64,000 nucleotides of DNA from Shewanella acanthi (lineage in GTDB: Bacteria; Pseudomonadota; Gammaproteobacteria; Enterobacterales; Shewanellaceae). Location of the stretch: positions 744,001 through 808,000 of the forward strand of contig NZ_CP080413.1 in assembly GCF_019457475.1 (NCBI RefSeq), written 5' to 3'. Below the pieces are notes generated by a model. The model saw nothing but the letters and a program-made list of their open reading frames with translations, did not search any database and was not told the DNA's origin. Numbering within the stretch: the first letter of the stretch is position 1; each line of letters starts with the position of its first letter. The position numbers and the translations under genes were made by a program. This document shows, piece after piece, positions 29,180 to 38,359 of the stretch.

Positions 29180-30927
29180 GCGTCTTACTGCCTTTTATTC
29201 GGCTCTTTTCTCGCCATTGGTTAATGATGGTTGTCGGCTTGTTGCTAACCCTTATCACGCTGATGGCGGGCATTGGTTTGTTATCCCTATCGGGCTGGTT
29301 CCTGTCGGCCACTGCGGTGGCGGGGTTAACAGTACTCACCTCCGAAGCCTTTAACTTTTTTACCCCTGCGGGCGGGGTGCGATTTTTATCTATCGCCCGC
29401 ACCGCGAGTCGCTATGGCGAGCGTTTAGCGACCCACGAAGCCACCTTTAAAATCCTTACCGAACTTAGGGTGTGGGCATGGCGGCGGTTATTGCCATTAA
29501 GTGCTGAGAATCTTCAGGGGCTTCGGCGCGCCGATATGCTCAATCGCTTAGTGGCGGATATCGATACCTTAGATCATCTGTATTTAAGGCTACTGACCCC
29601 AATGGCGGCCTCGTTAATGATGACCGCTTTGTTGTATCTGTTTATCTCTTGGTTCGATGCGAGCTTAGCACTCAGTCTGTGCCTGGTACTGGTTGGGGTA
29701 TGGATTGTGATGCCTTGGCTCTTTTATCAGCTGGGTAAAAAACCGAGCCGCGATATTCTCGACTCGAAACGCCACTATCGTGTGCTGCTGCTAGATATGC
29801 TTCAAGGGCAAGCAGAGCTTAGCCTCTTTGGCGCAAATGCACGTTTGAGGCTCGAGCTTGATGCCGCCGAGCAGGCAATGTTTGATAGCCAAAAACACAT
29901 GGCGAAGATCACCGCCCTAAGCCAAGCCATGCTGATTTTAGCTACGGGCGGTACTTTGGTGATGATGCTGTGTCTCGCATCAACTGGGGTAGGGGATGAT
30001 GTTCCGCCTGGGCCTATGTTTGCCTTAGTCGTGTTTGCCACTATGGCCTGCGTAGAAATGCTGACGCCCATCGCGGGTGCTTTTGCGCACCTATCGGGCT
30101 GCGTACTTGCGGCAACGCGGGTTAACGAAATCACCGAGCAGCAAACGACAGTTAAATTCAATCAAGAGAGTAGCTTAAAGGCCAACACTGGTAGCCTTCA
30201 AATTGAAGGGATTGATTTTGCCTATCGAGCCGAGCAGCCGATCCTAAGAGGGCTATCACTTGAGGTGAAAGCTGGGCAGAAGGTTGCGCTCCTTGGGGCA
30301 ACCGGTTGTGGAAAATCCAGTTTGTTAGCACTCATTACCCGTGAGTGGCAGATGCAGCACGGTACTATCCATTTGGACGGTCATTTGCTGACAGATTACA
30401 GTGAGCAATCACTTCGCGAGGCGATGACTGTCGTAAGTCAGCGAATTTATCTGTTTGCGGGCACCTTGAGGGACAACCTTGCGGTCGCTCTTCCTGCGAA
30501 TCCTGGCCTTAAGCGTAACGCTCACGATGAGCGCATGTTTGAGGTACTGCGCCGTGTCGGACTTGGCAATTTACTCGAGGGTGACAAGCCACTCGATAAG
30601 TGGATTGGTGAGGGGGGGAGGCAATTATCGGGCGGCGAGCAGCGCAGGATTGGTGTGGCAAGAGCGCTGCTGCGTGATGCGCCGCTGCTACTACTAGATG
30701 AGCCAACCGAAGGGCTGGATAAACGCACCGAGCGAGAGATTTTAAGTGTATTGTTTGAGTTTGCTAAGGATAAGACGCTGCTAATGATAAGCCACAGATT
30801 AACGGCGATGGCGAAGATGGATCGGATCCATTTACTCAGCGAGGGGAAAATTAGCGCGTCTGGTACACATCAGAGCTTACTCGATAACTGTGAGGCCTAT
30901 CAGGTGTTGTATCAAAGGCTCAATTAG
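29176..30927 (+). CDS. cydC: Cysteine/glutathione exporter subunit CydC
   Basis: This is the partner half-transporter of CydD, 583 residues, with six membrane segments and the ATPase motifs GATGCGKSS (near residue 374), LSGGEQRRIGVARALL and LLLDEPTEGLD. Its start lies inside the cydD stop, so the two are translated as a pair. The cydAB oxidase genes themselves are not in this window. Confidence 0.95.
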   Translation: MSVLLPFIRLFSRHWLMMVVGLLLTLITLMAGIGLLSLSGWFLSATAVAGLTVLTSEAFNFFTPAGGVRFLSIARTASRYGERLATHEATFKILTELRVWAWRRLLPLSAENLQGLRRADMLNRLVADIDTLDHLYLRLLTPMAASLMMTALLYLFISWFDASLALSLCLVLVGVWIVMPWLFYQLGKKPSRDILDSKRHYRVLLLDMLQGQAELSLFGANARLRLELDAAEQAMFDSQKHMAKITALSQAMLILATGGTLVMMLCLASTGVGDDVPPGPMFALVVFATMACVEMLTPIAGAFAHLSGCVLAATRVNEITEQQTTVKFNQESSLKANTGSLQIEGIDFAYRAEQPILRGLSLEVKAGQKVALLGATGCGKSSLLALITREWQMQHGTIHLDGHLLTDYSEQSLREAMTVVSQRIYLFAGTLRDNLAVALPANPGLKRNAHDERMFEVLRRVGLGNLLEGDKPLDKWIGEGGRQLSGGEQRRIGVARALLRDAPLLLLDEPTEGLDKRTEREILSVLFEFAKDKTLLMISHRLTAMAKMDRIHLLSEGKISASGTHQSLLDNCEAYQVLYQRLN

Positions 30928-31038
30928 TGCACATTCGGGGCGAACTTTGCCCAGCATGGTGCCGTAGAGTGAATATATTGCCTATCTAACCTAAATCTTG
31001 CTATGTGACAGGTATTGAGAGAAAGACCAATCAAAAAA

Positions 31039-31059
31039 ATAGGGGCTTCTAGCCCCTAT
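31039..31059 (-). terminator. Terminator of the DUF599 gene
   Basis: A 9-bp stem ATAGGGGCT with its complement closes a TCT loop. The A-run on its left becomes a U-run on the minus strand, so it ends the DUF599 transcript and possibly cydDC from the other side. Confidence 0.8.
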
Positions 31060-31125
31060 GTTATGCTTTCAAATCGTTAACTCGATATTTTAAGTCTATC
31101 TTGCTTCATCAAGCACTTATCAAGT

Positions 31126-31857
31126 TTATTCTGTTTTACCTGTACTGCGACCTTGGTATTCGGTATTAAGGTGCCCTTTAGCTGCAGTGATGGCGATAAC
31201 GGCGCGGGATTTAAATTCGCGGCGATAAAGCGTTATCACAACAAACAGGCTGGCGGTAATAAACAACAATGGATGCACAAACCAACATAGTACAGCCATG
31301 GCAAAGTAATAGGCTCGCAGGCCATAGTTATAGGAGTGGGCGGCCTGATCCTGAACCGTGGCCATTTGTCTGGCGTAGGCCTTAAGGTTATCGTTTACGC
31401 CGTTGCTGTCCAATGGCCCAGCGCCAATCATTACGTTCACAAAGCCATATTGGCGCATCGACCAAGTGAATTGGAAAAAGGCCATCACGAAGATCACCAC
31501 AAGTAGAGCGAGTTTGACCTGTACTAAGGCATGGTTAGGCGGAGTCGAGTAGGGGATGGTGGCAATGACTGCCTCGAGGCGCTCAACTTGGGCGAACAGT
31601 GTCAGCACCCCCGCAAGCACTAAAAGGGTCGATGAGGCAAAGAAGGCGATATTACGCTCGAGGTTAGCCAGCAGCGCCGCATCGCTTACCCTTACGCCGC
31701 GGGTCATTAATTCGAGCATCCAATAAATTCTGTGTTTGTGCAGGCCGCGGGCTATACAGTCGGTGTTTTTCGCCTTGCGGCGGGCAAAGGCGGTGTAGCC
31801 TGCCCAGGACACGATAAACCACGTCAATGCAGAAATATCTAATGGCGAGAATGTCAT
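31126..31857 (-). CDS. DUF599-family membrane protein
   Basis: This 243-residue protein has four to five membrane segments and matches DUF599. The conserved patch after the second helix includes DNLKAYARQMATVQDQAAHSYNYG in two parts near residue 155-178. I start at the ATG at 31857, where AAGG precedes it and the first membrane helix begins at once; upstream in-frame codons to 31983 give an unlikely basic leader. The function is unknown. It borders the accessory patch to its right. Confidence 0.78.
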   Translation of the reverse strand: MTFSPLDISALTWFIVSWAGYTAFARRKAKNTDCIARGLHKHRIYWMLELMTRGVRVSDAALLANLERNIAFFASSTLLVLAGVLTLFAQVERLEAVIATIPYSTPPNHALVQVKLALLVVIFVMAFFQFTWSMRQYGFVNVMIGAGPLDSNGVNDNLKAYARQMATVQDQAAHSYNYGLRAYYFAMAVLCWFVHPLLFITASLFVVITLYRREFKSRAVIAITAAKGHLNTEYQGRSTGKTE

Positions 31858-31983
31858 AGTAACCTTGAGCAAGTGACTTTGAAAAAGTGACTTTGAGAAA
31901 GTAAAAAATCGATTAATTGAATAGCGATTATGAAGGTTTTTATCTCTTAGGCGCAATCCCCTCATACCGCTTTCAAATCTCAC

Positions 31984-32114
31984 CTATTCACATTTTGAAG
32001 CCGCTCACATGGGTTTTGAAACCTCTTGCTTAGTGGAATCAGTTTTTGGGGAAATTGTTGTCAGGTAAGTGAGTTAGCAAAGTGCGTTAAGGTTGAACCA
32101 CTAATTTCGAATCA
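31984..32114. other. Intergenic spacer before the structured repeat block
   Basis: Upstream region of the DUF599 gene. I see no recognisable element; it ends where the GC-rich repeat block begins. Confidence 0.35.
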
Positions 32115-32400
32115 TGGCCTGCGGCCGAGGTGAATCAACGTCGTGGGGCTTCACCCCACACCCGACCAAGAGGGGATCAACAGCAATTCCCTCTTGGATC
32201 TCCCTTGCCGCCCCTTGCGGAATTGAAAGCCCCTTGGGCATTAAGCGTCCTTATGCTACCGCGTCAGACGCTCGTCCCTGATTCGACTGACGCTATCTCG
32301 GCATCCATGCCTCGCTCACGCAACGAACGCAAATGCCCTGCGGCAACTCCGAGGGGAGGGTGAACTTCTGTCACAACTGTGTGAGCTATTAATCCCCAAA
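32115..32400 (-). repeat. GC-rich structured intergenic element
   Basis: This non-coding block of about 285 bases is packed with inverted repeats. Examples are GTGGGG/CCCCAC near 32140, CAAGAGGG/CCCTCTTG near 32170-32200 and GCGTCAG/CTGACGC at 32261-32292. GGCATCCATGCC lies at 32300-32311 (CATGGATG core on the minus strand). It resembles a dispersed element I recall from Shewanella genomes, which cannot be confirmed here. It abuts the attC-like site of the next gene. Confidence 0.55.
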
Positions 32401-32429
32401 GTTCAGTGCCTGCTTCTTTTCTCAACAAC

Positions 32430-32500
32430 CATCGCCACCGTTGCCCAATGAGGCAGGAAACACCACGCGTTAACAGTCCCTCTTGAGGCGTTGGTTATAG
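32430..32500 (-). repeat. VCR-like integron attC site, apparently incomplete
   Basis: Reading the minus strand from the stop codon of the HEPN-like gene, CTATAAC is followed by ACGCCTCAAGAGGGACTG (32474-32491) and AACGCGTGGTGTTTCC. From memory this matches the left half of the Vibrio cholerae VCR repeat almost base for base. The expected outer half, a GGCG-GTTA-type end pairing with the left arm, is not found; the sequence instead runs into the GC-rich repeat block. The site is therefore probably truncated. Confidence 0.7.
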
Positions 32501-33361
32501 CTATTTCTTACAGCCTTGATGAACATTCCCAACGACTTCAAATCGGCTCTGTTCAAATTCCATTGACGGAATATCTGCGTGTCCATTTAACCAGGGCCAA
32601 ACCTCGTTGGTCTTACCGTTATTCTGATGAGTAATATAGAAAAAAGAGATAACAGGTTCTACACAGTTAATAATATTAAAGATTGAATCTTTGAAATACG
32701 ATTTGTAGAACTCTGTAGCACCAATAGATTTTTGATGGATAATCTCATTTCGGTACTCTTCCAAGATTACGAACTGTCCCCACCATTTTTGTTTTTCAAC
32801 ACTTGTCGCATTGTAGACTTCCGGAAGTATATGTTTAATCTTAGTTTTCAGACTAAGCCAACGTTCAATTGCGATTTTATCGTATGACTCAGTAATACCT
32901 TTTGAGTTTTTTGCAGCTTGATAAACATGATTTTGTGGAATACTTAGATTGGCAAAAGCTTCTAGTGCCGTGTAAGCAAAAACAATTGCAGTTTGGATTT
33001 CTTCGACATAATCGTAAACATCTGAAGAAATAGCATCTATAGCCTCTTTTTTATTCCCAGATAGTTTTGTTACATCTAATTCATAATTTGGGCTTTTAAA
33101 CTTACGTTCATAAATTTCTTTCGCATGGGTTGAAGCTTTGGTGCTGACACTCATCAACATACCGATGTTGTTTGGAACAAAATAGCTAATGTTGCGCGAG
33201 CGATTAAGTTTAATAGTGTCGATGTCTTGCACCAGCATTGACCCATTTCCACCTTTGGCATAGTGAAATGTTGGTTTAGTCATCCTTAGATCCGAAACTT
33301 TGTAACTGTCAGGAGTTAGGCCCACTACCAATGAACTTTTTGAGGTTTTTTTATTCTTCAT
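32501..33361 (-). CDS. Putative HEPN-fold protein on a stranded integron cassette
   Basis: I do not recognise a named family. The 286-residue protein is soluble, all-alpha in its second half and visibly more AT-rich than its neighbours. The helix AYTALEAFANL (near residue 130) and EEYRNEIIHQKS with an R-x4-H motif (Arg204, His209) are typical of HEPN ribonuclease or nucleic-acid-binding domains. I start at the ATG at 33361, with GGTGGA four bases upstream; a TTG at 33403 is less likely. Its stop directly abuts a VCR-like attC site, the layout of an integron cassette. A role in stress or phage defence is inference only. Confidence 0.6.
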   Translation of the reverse strand: MKNKKTSKSSLVVGLTPDSYKVSDLRMTKPTFHYAKGGNGSMLVQDIDTIKLNRSRNISYFVPNNIGMLMSVSTKASTHAKEIYERKFKSPNYELDVTKLSGNKKEAIDAISSDVYDYVEEIQTAIVFAYTALEAFANLSIPQNHVYQAAKNSKGITESYDKIAIERWLSLKTKIKHILPEVYNATSVEKQKWWGQFVILEEYRNEIIHQKSIGATEFYKSYFKDSIFNIINCVEPVISFFYITHQNNGKTNEVWPWLNGHADIPSMEFEQSRFEVVGNVHQGCKK

Positions 33362-34122
33362 TTTCCACCGAACGTCATAACAGTATATTCCCCACACTTC
33401 CAAAAAAATCCAGAGTGTAATGAGATGGGGGGAGTGGTGCGAAAAAATAACTTAAATCTTACATGAACTTAGAATTAACCTCTATCTGGTTATAACAACT
33501 TTATTATATGGAAAAAACGAGACCTTATTTACCAAGAAATATTTTGGCGTGGTATTTTAATTTTAAAGCCGAGAAAGGTTCCTAATTTCAGTTAGTTAAA
33601 CTTGTTCCAAATAAAAGATGGGACATGCATAAAACCTTACGATGTGAGAAGTTAACTCTTTGTCACGGAAATTCATCGAACCTTTTCTAAATAACTGCAG
33701 GTCGTTGAAGAAAATAGTGTCAGCTTGGCGGGGTGTTCTAGAGCATCAAGATATAAGGTCAGGACTGGCATTACTCGACTATCAATGGTGGCACCAAATC
33801 AAGCATTGTTGCGCCAGTGACCTTCTAAAACATGGATGTTTTAGTAGAGCCTACAGGGACGTATTCACGGCGAGTCACTGGTGTAACAGTGCAAAGTCCT
33901 GCGGCAGGCAATGAGGGAATACGATAGCTAGAAACCATGATGCCGCCTATTGGCTCCACGAACCATTACCGAAGCTACTGGCCTGAAATTGAGACAGAGA
34001 AAGTCTCAGAGGATGAAAAAGAAGCCACGACTGAAAGTTTAACGGCAGAAAAGTTCAGGGTGCCGCTGATTTCTGTGCTCATTGCTCGAATTGAATTTAG
34101 CTATAAGTATTCATTACCCAAT
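33362..34122. other. Non-coding accessory stretch with short hairpins
   Basis: About 760 bases between the HEPN-like gene and the putA terminator hold no convincing gene. Two short open frames (33660-33914 from a TTG, and 33937-34224) have no recognisable protein features and no ribosome site, and the second runs through the terminator into putA. Three hairpins follow one another at 33825-33908. The left 180 bases are AT-rich and may hold the promoter of the HEPN-like gene. Confidence 0.5.
33825..33908 (+). repeat. CATGGATG hairpin element
   Basis: A 9-bp stem CTAAAACAT/ATGTTTTAG with a GG loop (33825-33844) is followed by CAGGGACGTATTCACGG and then two small hairpins: CACTG/CAGTG at 33876-33891 and CCTGC/GCAGG at 33898-33908. 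The CATGGATG core plus CAGGGACG recurs in opposite orientation at 32273-32311, on the other side of the HEPN-like gene. Confidence 0.55.
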
Positions 34123-34151
34123 AAAAAAGCCAGACTGAGTCTGGCTTTTTT
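34123..34151 (-). terminator. Terminator of putA
   Basis: A 13-bp stem AAAAAAGCCAGAC with its complement and a TGA loop lies 24 bases past the putA stop. It is bidirectional. Confidence 0.9.
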
Positions 34152-34174
34152 TTTTATCAATAAGTCTTTAGGAC

Positions 34175-37100
34175 TTAGGCGTCGCTATCACCCAGTGACA
34201 GCAGCGTCGCGTTACCACCAATAGCGGTGATGTTGTTAGTGCGCGTCTTTTCAGTCACGAAGCGAGTTAAGTAGTGTGGACCACCGGCTTTTGGACCTGT
34301 GCCCGACAGGCCTTGGCCGCCGAAAGGTTGTACGCCAACGACCGCGCCGATTTGGTTACGGTTGATGTATACGTTACCTACGTTAACCTTGTCAGCGACT
34401 TCGAGGGCATGGCCTTCGTTACGGCTGTGGATACCTAAGGTTAAACCAAAGCCAGTGCTGTTGATTTCGTTGATCACTTGGCTAAGCTCTGACGCCTTGT
34501 AACGGATCACGTGCAGGATTGGACCAAAGTGTTCTTTTTCAAGCACTTTGATTGAATCGATTTCAACAGCGGTTGGTGACACGAAGTGGCCGTTTTCAGT
34601 GCCTGCTGGCAGTGGCATTTGCTTGATTAGCTTGCCAACTTGCTTGATGTGGTCGATATGGGCATCGAGGTTCGCCTTCGCGGTCGCATCGATAACTGGG
34701 CCTACGTCCGTTTTCACTGAACTTGGGTTACCAATCACTAACTCGTCCATCGCACCTTGCAGTACATCGATAACGCGGTCTGCGATATCTTCCTGCAGGA
34801 AGAGTACACGCAGCGCCGAGCAGCGTTGACCCGCGCTGGTGAATGATGAAGAAACGACATCGTTAACCACTTGTTCTGGTTGAGAAGTAGAGTCAACCAC
34901 CATAGCGTTTTGACCGCCAGTTTCGGCGATTAACGGAATGATTGCGCCTTCACGGTTTGCTAGGGTACGGTTAATCAGTTTTGCAGTACCGGTAGAACCA
35001 GTAAAACACACGCCGCCGATGCGCTCATCACTTGTCAGTGCGCTACCCACAGTTGCACCCGTACCTGGTAGGAACTGCAGCACATCGCTTGGAATACCCG
35101 CAAGGTGAGCTAATTGCACTGCGCGGTAACCGATAATAGAGGTTTGCTCTGCAGGTTTAGCCACGACAGTGTTACCCGCCGCCAGCGCAGCAGACACTTG
35201 ACCTAAGAAGATGGCTAATGGGAAGTTCCATGGGCTGATACAGACGAACACGCCGCGACCTTGGAGGAAGAGTTCGTTTAACTCACCCGTTGGGCCTGGG
35301 AGCAGTTCTGGTTGTGCCATTAATTTTTTAGCTTGTACTGCGTAGTAACGGCAGAAGTCTACGGCTTCGCGTACTTCGTCGATACCGTCTTGAATGCTCT
35401 TGCCCGCTTCACGGGTACACAGGGCAATCAGCTCTTCGCGGTTTTCTTCTAACAAGTCAGCCAGTTTTTGCAGAGCAGAGGCGCGCACTTCAACTGGGGT
35501 GCGGCTCCAAGTGGCAAAGGCGGCGTCGGCAGAGGCAACAGCTTGCTCTATTGCGGCTTTGTCAGAGAAGGCCACTTGACCCACGGTTTGGGTGGTATCG
35601 AACGGGCTAACAACGGTTTTGTGCTCGCCAGTTAAAGTTTTACCGTTAACCAGAGGACCCGCTTGCCACTCGGTCGATTTGAATTTATCTAATGCCGCGA
35701 AGAAAGGCTCAGCTTCGGAAATGATGTTCATGTTTAATCCCTTGGAATTTTTGCGATCGCTACCGAAGATGTCGGTAGGTAATACGATTTTGTTGTTAGC
35801 CAGGGTTTTATAGCCTGTCAGGGTTTTCAGTGGGTGAACCACTAAAGACTCGATAGGGGTTTTAGGATCAACCAGTTTGTGTACGAATGAGGTGTTGGCA
35901 CCGTTTTCAAGCAGACGACGTACTAAGTACGGCAGCAGATCCTTATGGGCACCGATTGGGGCATAAATACGTACGGCTTTCGCGCCAGCTTCAGACAGAA
36001 TAGTGTCGTACAGCTCTTGTCCCATGCCGTGCAGACGCTGGAACTCATGGTTACGGTTACCGGCCATATCGGAAATCGCCGCAACGGTTTGTGCGTTGTG
36101 GCTTGCAAATTGTGGGTAAATCGCGCCACGGGTTGCGTCTGATAACAGGTAACGGGCACAGGCTAAATAAGAAACGTCGGTACCGGCTTTGCGGGTATAA
36201 AGTGGGTAAGCGGCTTCGCCAGCTTGTTGTGCCCATTTCAGCTCGCTGTCCCAGTAAGCGCCTTTTACCAAGCGCACTGGGATTTCATCGCCTTGCTCTT
36301 TCGCTAGACGCGTTAACCATACCAGTACTGGCAGGGCGCGCTTAGAGTAGGCTTGAACTACGATACCCAGTAAACCCCAGCCCTTAGTGGCTTCAGAGTT
36401 AAACAGTTTTTGGAACAGTTTGAGTGACAGCTCGAGGCGGTCAACTTCTTCGGCGTCGATAGAAATACCGATATTTAAACCGCGCGCCAGTTTGATCAGG
36501 CGAATAACGGTTTCATAAAGTTCGGTCAGCACGCGGTCTTCATTGGCCACTTCATAACGTGGGTGCAATGCCGACAGTTTGATCGAAATCGTTGGGCGTG
36601 GAGATTCGTTTTCGTTATAGCTTTGTGCGCCCAGTTCTGTGATCGCATTGGCGTAATCGTTGTAGTATTTCTCGGCATCCTTACGGGTTAATGCCGCTTC
36701 ACCTAACATGTCGTAGGAGTGGGTGTAGCCTAACTTACGCTTGTCTTCACTGTTCTTGAGCGCTTCTTTCATGGTGCGACCAAGGACGAATTGTTTACCC
36801 ATGATCTTCATCGCTGCCATCATGGCTTGGCGGATAACAGGCTCACCCAAACGGTTAACTAAGCGGTTTAGCAGGTTGCTTGGGGTACCATCGATTTTTT
36901 TATCGAGTTTGATGATTTTACCCGTCAGCATCAGACCCCAGGTCGAAGCGTTAACCAGTACCGAGTCACTCTTGCTTAAATGCTCATCCCACTTAGCGCC
37001 AGACAGCTTGTCTTCAATTAAAGCATCGGCAGTAGCCGCATCAGGAATACGCAGCAGGGCTTCTGCCAGACACATCAGGATAATACCTTCCTGAGTTTCT

Positions 37101-37354
37101 AGGCTGTATTGCTGCAGGAAGGCGTCGATGCCAACCATTAACCCTTTTTTATCGAATTGACGAACTTTATTGACCAGTTCGTGGGCACGACGGGTGACGC
37201 GCTCAATGGCTTCATCACTTGAAGGCACTAGTTTGATCAGCTCTGACAAGTATTGTTCTTCATCGACAATGTAGTTGTCGGTGATTGCTTGGAACAGTTC
37301 GTCGAGATTGGCAGAATCGTAGCGGCCTGCCAGCACTTCACTCGCTTTGAACAT
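34175..37354 (-). CDS. putA: Bifunctional proline dehydrogenase/P5C dehydrogenase PutA
   Basis: PutA oxidises proline to glutamate in two steps, using FAD then NAD+. The N-terminal half is the FAD-binding proline dehydrogenase barrel, with IRIYAPIGAHKDLLPYLVRRL split across about residues 455-480. The C-terminal half is an aldehyde dehydrogenase with ETGGQNAMV and the catalytic Cys in SAGQRCSALR near residue 850. At 1059 residues it lacks the N-terminal RHH DNA-binding domain of E. coli PutA (1320), so it should not repress its own gene. The terminal IGGNATLLSLG motif is kept. ATG 37354 is preferred; ATG 37369 is an alternative. Confidence 0.95.
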   Translation of the reverse strand: MFKASEVLAGRYDSANLDELFQAITDNYIVDEEQYLSELIKLVPSSDEAIERVTRRAHELVNKVRQFDKKGLMVGIDAFLQQYSLETQEGIILMCLAEALLRIPDAATADALIEDKLSGAKWDEHLSKSDSVLVNASTWGLMLTGKIIKLDKKIDGTPSNLLNRLVNRLGEPVIRQAMMAAMKIMGKQFVLGRTMKEALKNSEDKRKLGYTHSYDMLGEAALTRKDAEKYYNDYANAITELGAQSYNENESPRPTISIKLSALHPRYEVANEDRVLTELYETVIRLIKLARGLNIGISIDAEEVDRLELSLKLFQKLFNSEATKGWGLLGIVVQAYSKRALPVLVWLTRLAKEQGDEIPVRLVKGAYWDSELKWAQQAGEAAYPLYTRKAGTDVSYLACARYLLSDATRGAIYPQFASHNAQTVAAISDMAGNRNHEFQRLHGMGQELYDTILSEAGAKAVRIYAPIGAHKDLLPYLVRRLLENGANTSFVHKLVDPKTPIESLVVHPLKTLTGYKTLANNKIVLPTDIFGSDRKNSKGLNMNIISEAEPFFAALDKFKSTEWQAGPLVNGKTLTGEHKTVVSPFDTTQTVGQVAFSDKAAIEQAVASADAAFATWSRTPVEVRASALQKLADLLEENREELIALCTREAGKSIQDGIDEVREAVDFCRYYAVQAKKLMAQPELLPGPTGELNELFLQGRGVFVCISPWNFPLAIFLGQVSAALAAGNTVVAKPAEQTSIIGYRAVQLAHLAGIPSDVLQFLPGTGATVGSALTSDERIGGVCFTGSTGTAKLINRTLANREGAIIPLIAETGGQNAMVVDSTSQPEQVVNDVVSSSFTSAGQRCSALRVLFLQEDIADRVIDVLQGAMDELVIGNPSSVKTDVGPVIDATAKANLDAHIDHIKQVGKLIKQMPLPAGTENGHFVSPTAVEIDSIKVLEKEHFGPILHVIRYKASELSQVINEINSTGFGLTLGIHSRNEGHALEVADKVNVGNVYINRNQIGAVVGVQPFGGQGLSGTGPKAGGPHYLTRFVTEKTRTNNITAIGGNATLLSLGDSDA

Positions 37355-37434
37355 AGTAATCGCTTCCATCTTGGCCTGTTAAGTTGGGCATTATTGTTGA
37401 AACAGAAATGGGGGCGCTAAACGCATTTGATATT

Positions 37435-37444
37435 TTGTATACAA
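37435..37444 (-). promoter_or_regulatory. TTGTATACAA palindrome upstream of putA
   Basis: A perfect 10-bp palindrome with further partial symmetry (ATTTTGTATACAATAT) lies about 80 bases before putA. The form is that of GntR-family operators. Because this PutA has no DNA-binding domain, an external regulator is expected. Confidence 0.4.
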
Positions 37445-37564
37445 TATGAGGCTTTGCGCGCGCAGATTATACATTCAAAATGTGACCAACAACACTATAG
37501 TGTGAAAGATTGTGAAGATTGTTTAATTGCAGGGTTGAGAGCGAGATGTAACGCGCAATTGACA

Positions 37565-37596
37565 AAAAAGCCAGTGTTTGAAAACACTGGCTTTTC
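37565..37596 (-). terminator. Terminator of ygiM
   Basis: A stem of about 12 bp, AAAAGCCAGTGTTT/AAACACTGGCTTTT with a short loop, lies 28 bases after the ygiM stop. Confidence 0.85.
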
Positions 37597-37623
37597 TTTA
37601 AAACATTAGGGGGGGCGCTAAAA

Positions 37624-38202
37624 TTACATCCAACGTTTTTTATTACGGCGTTGCGGTCTTGGGATGTAAACCAATAAGACGCCTAATAATAAGCCAATGC
37701 CACCGAGTACTGCGCCTTCGCGCCACATGGCATAACGTGCTTCATCGGCGCTGCGATCTGCGGCTACTTTTAGGTTATCGCGTTCTTTTACCGTTTTGCT
37801 TAAGGTTGATTCAAGTTCACTGACTTTGCTTTGAAGCTCAGCCACTTGATCGACACCGTCATCCTTAGTGCTTAGCACTTCATCCAGCTTTGCTTTAACT
37901 GTAGCCAGCTCATTGGTTAAGGTTGGCACTTGTTCACGGAAGCTTGGCGTGTCACTAATCAGGTTGGTTTGGATCCAACCCTCGCGGCCTTTGTGGTCGA
38001 CAATCTTAGAGTAGTCACCCTGGGATTCGCCCTGCAGGGTGATTGGTTGACCCGCTTCAATAGAGCCAAGAATGCGGTACTCAGTACCTGGGCCATTCAA
38101 AATGTAAAGAAAGACGTTATCGGAGATATAGCGTGGTTGACCTTCGGCCAACAGGTTGGGAGAAAGTAACATCATTCCAAGTAGGGTCAGGATTCTTAAC
38201 AC
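37624..38202 (-). CDS. ygiM: YgiM-family SH3-domain membrane protein
   Basis: This 192-residue protein has a signal peptide (residues 1-19, LLAEG), a bacterial SH3 domain at about 22-85 with NVFLYILNGPGTEYRILGSI, a coiled coil at about 88-148 and a C-terminal membrane helix at about 163-180 followed by a basic tail. It is anchored in the inner membrane with the SH3 domain in the periplasm. It starts at a GTG (38202) after GATGAG. In E. coli ygiM lies near ygiF and glnE, both in this window, though other genes now separate them. Confidence 0.88.
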   Translation of the reverse strand: MLRILTLLGMMLLSPNLLAEGQPRYISDNVFLYILNGPGTEYRILGSIEAGQPITLQGESQGDYSKIVDHKGREGWIQTNLISDTPSFREQVPTLTNELATVKAKLDEVLSTKDDGVDQVAELQSKVSELESTLSKTVKERDNLKVAADRSADEARYAMWREGAVLGGIGLLLGVLLVYIPRPQRRNKKRWM

Positions 38203-38359
38203 TTTTGTTTTCTCATCAACGAAATAGTGAACACATGCTAGGGATTTGGCCCCTTTAATGCAAGAGGGAAGTCATAGACTTCCCTCAACTTTGCAGCATC
38301 CATGCGCGCAATTCCTGTTTTAGCGAGTTTACATGACATTGCTGCCATGACTGGGCTTC

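Noticed and set aside
32115..32400. Short reading frame through the GC-rich repeat block
   Set aside because: The sequence is dominated by inverted repeats; the frame has low-complexity Arg/Pro content and no ribosome site.
32430..33361. A full integron
   Set aside because: There is no integrase gene, no attI and only one partial attC-like site.
33660..33914. Open frame of 84 codons in the accessory stretch
   Set aside because: It starts at a TTG without ribosome site, runs across three hairpins and shows no recognisable protein feature.
33937..34224. Open frame of 95 codons reading toward putA
   Set aside because: It reads straight through the strong putA terminator and overlaps the putA 3' end in another frame.
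37427..37609. Open frame of 60 codons upstream of putA
   Set aside because: It covers the putA promoter region and the ygiM terminator and has a TTG start; no support as a gene.
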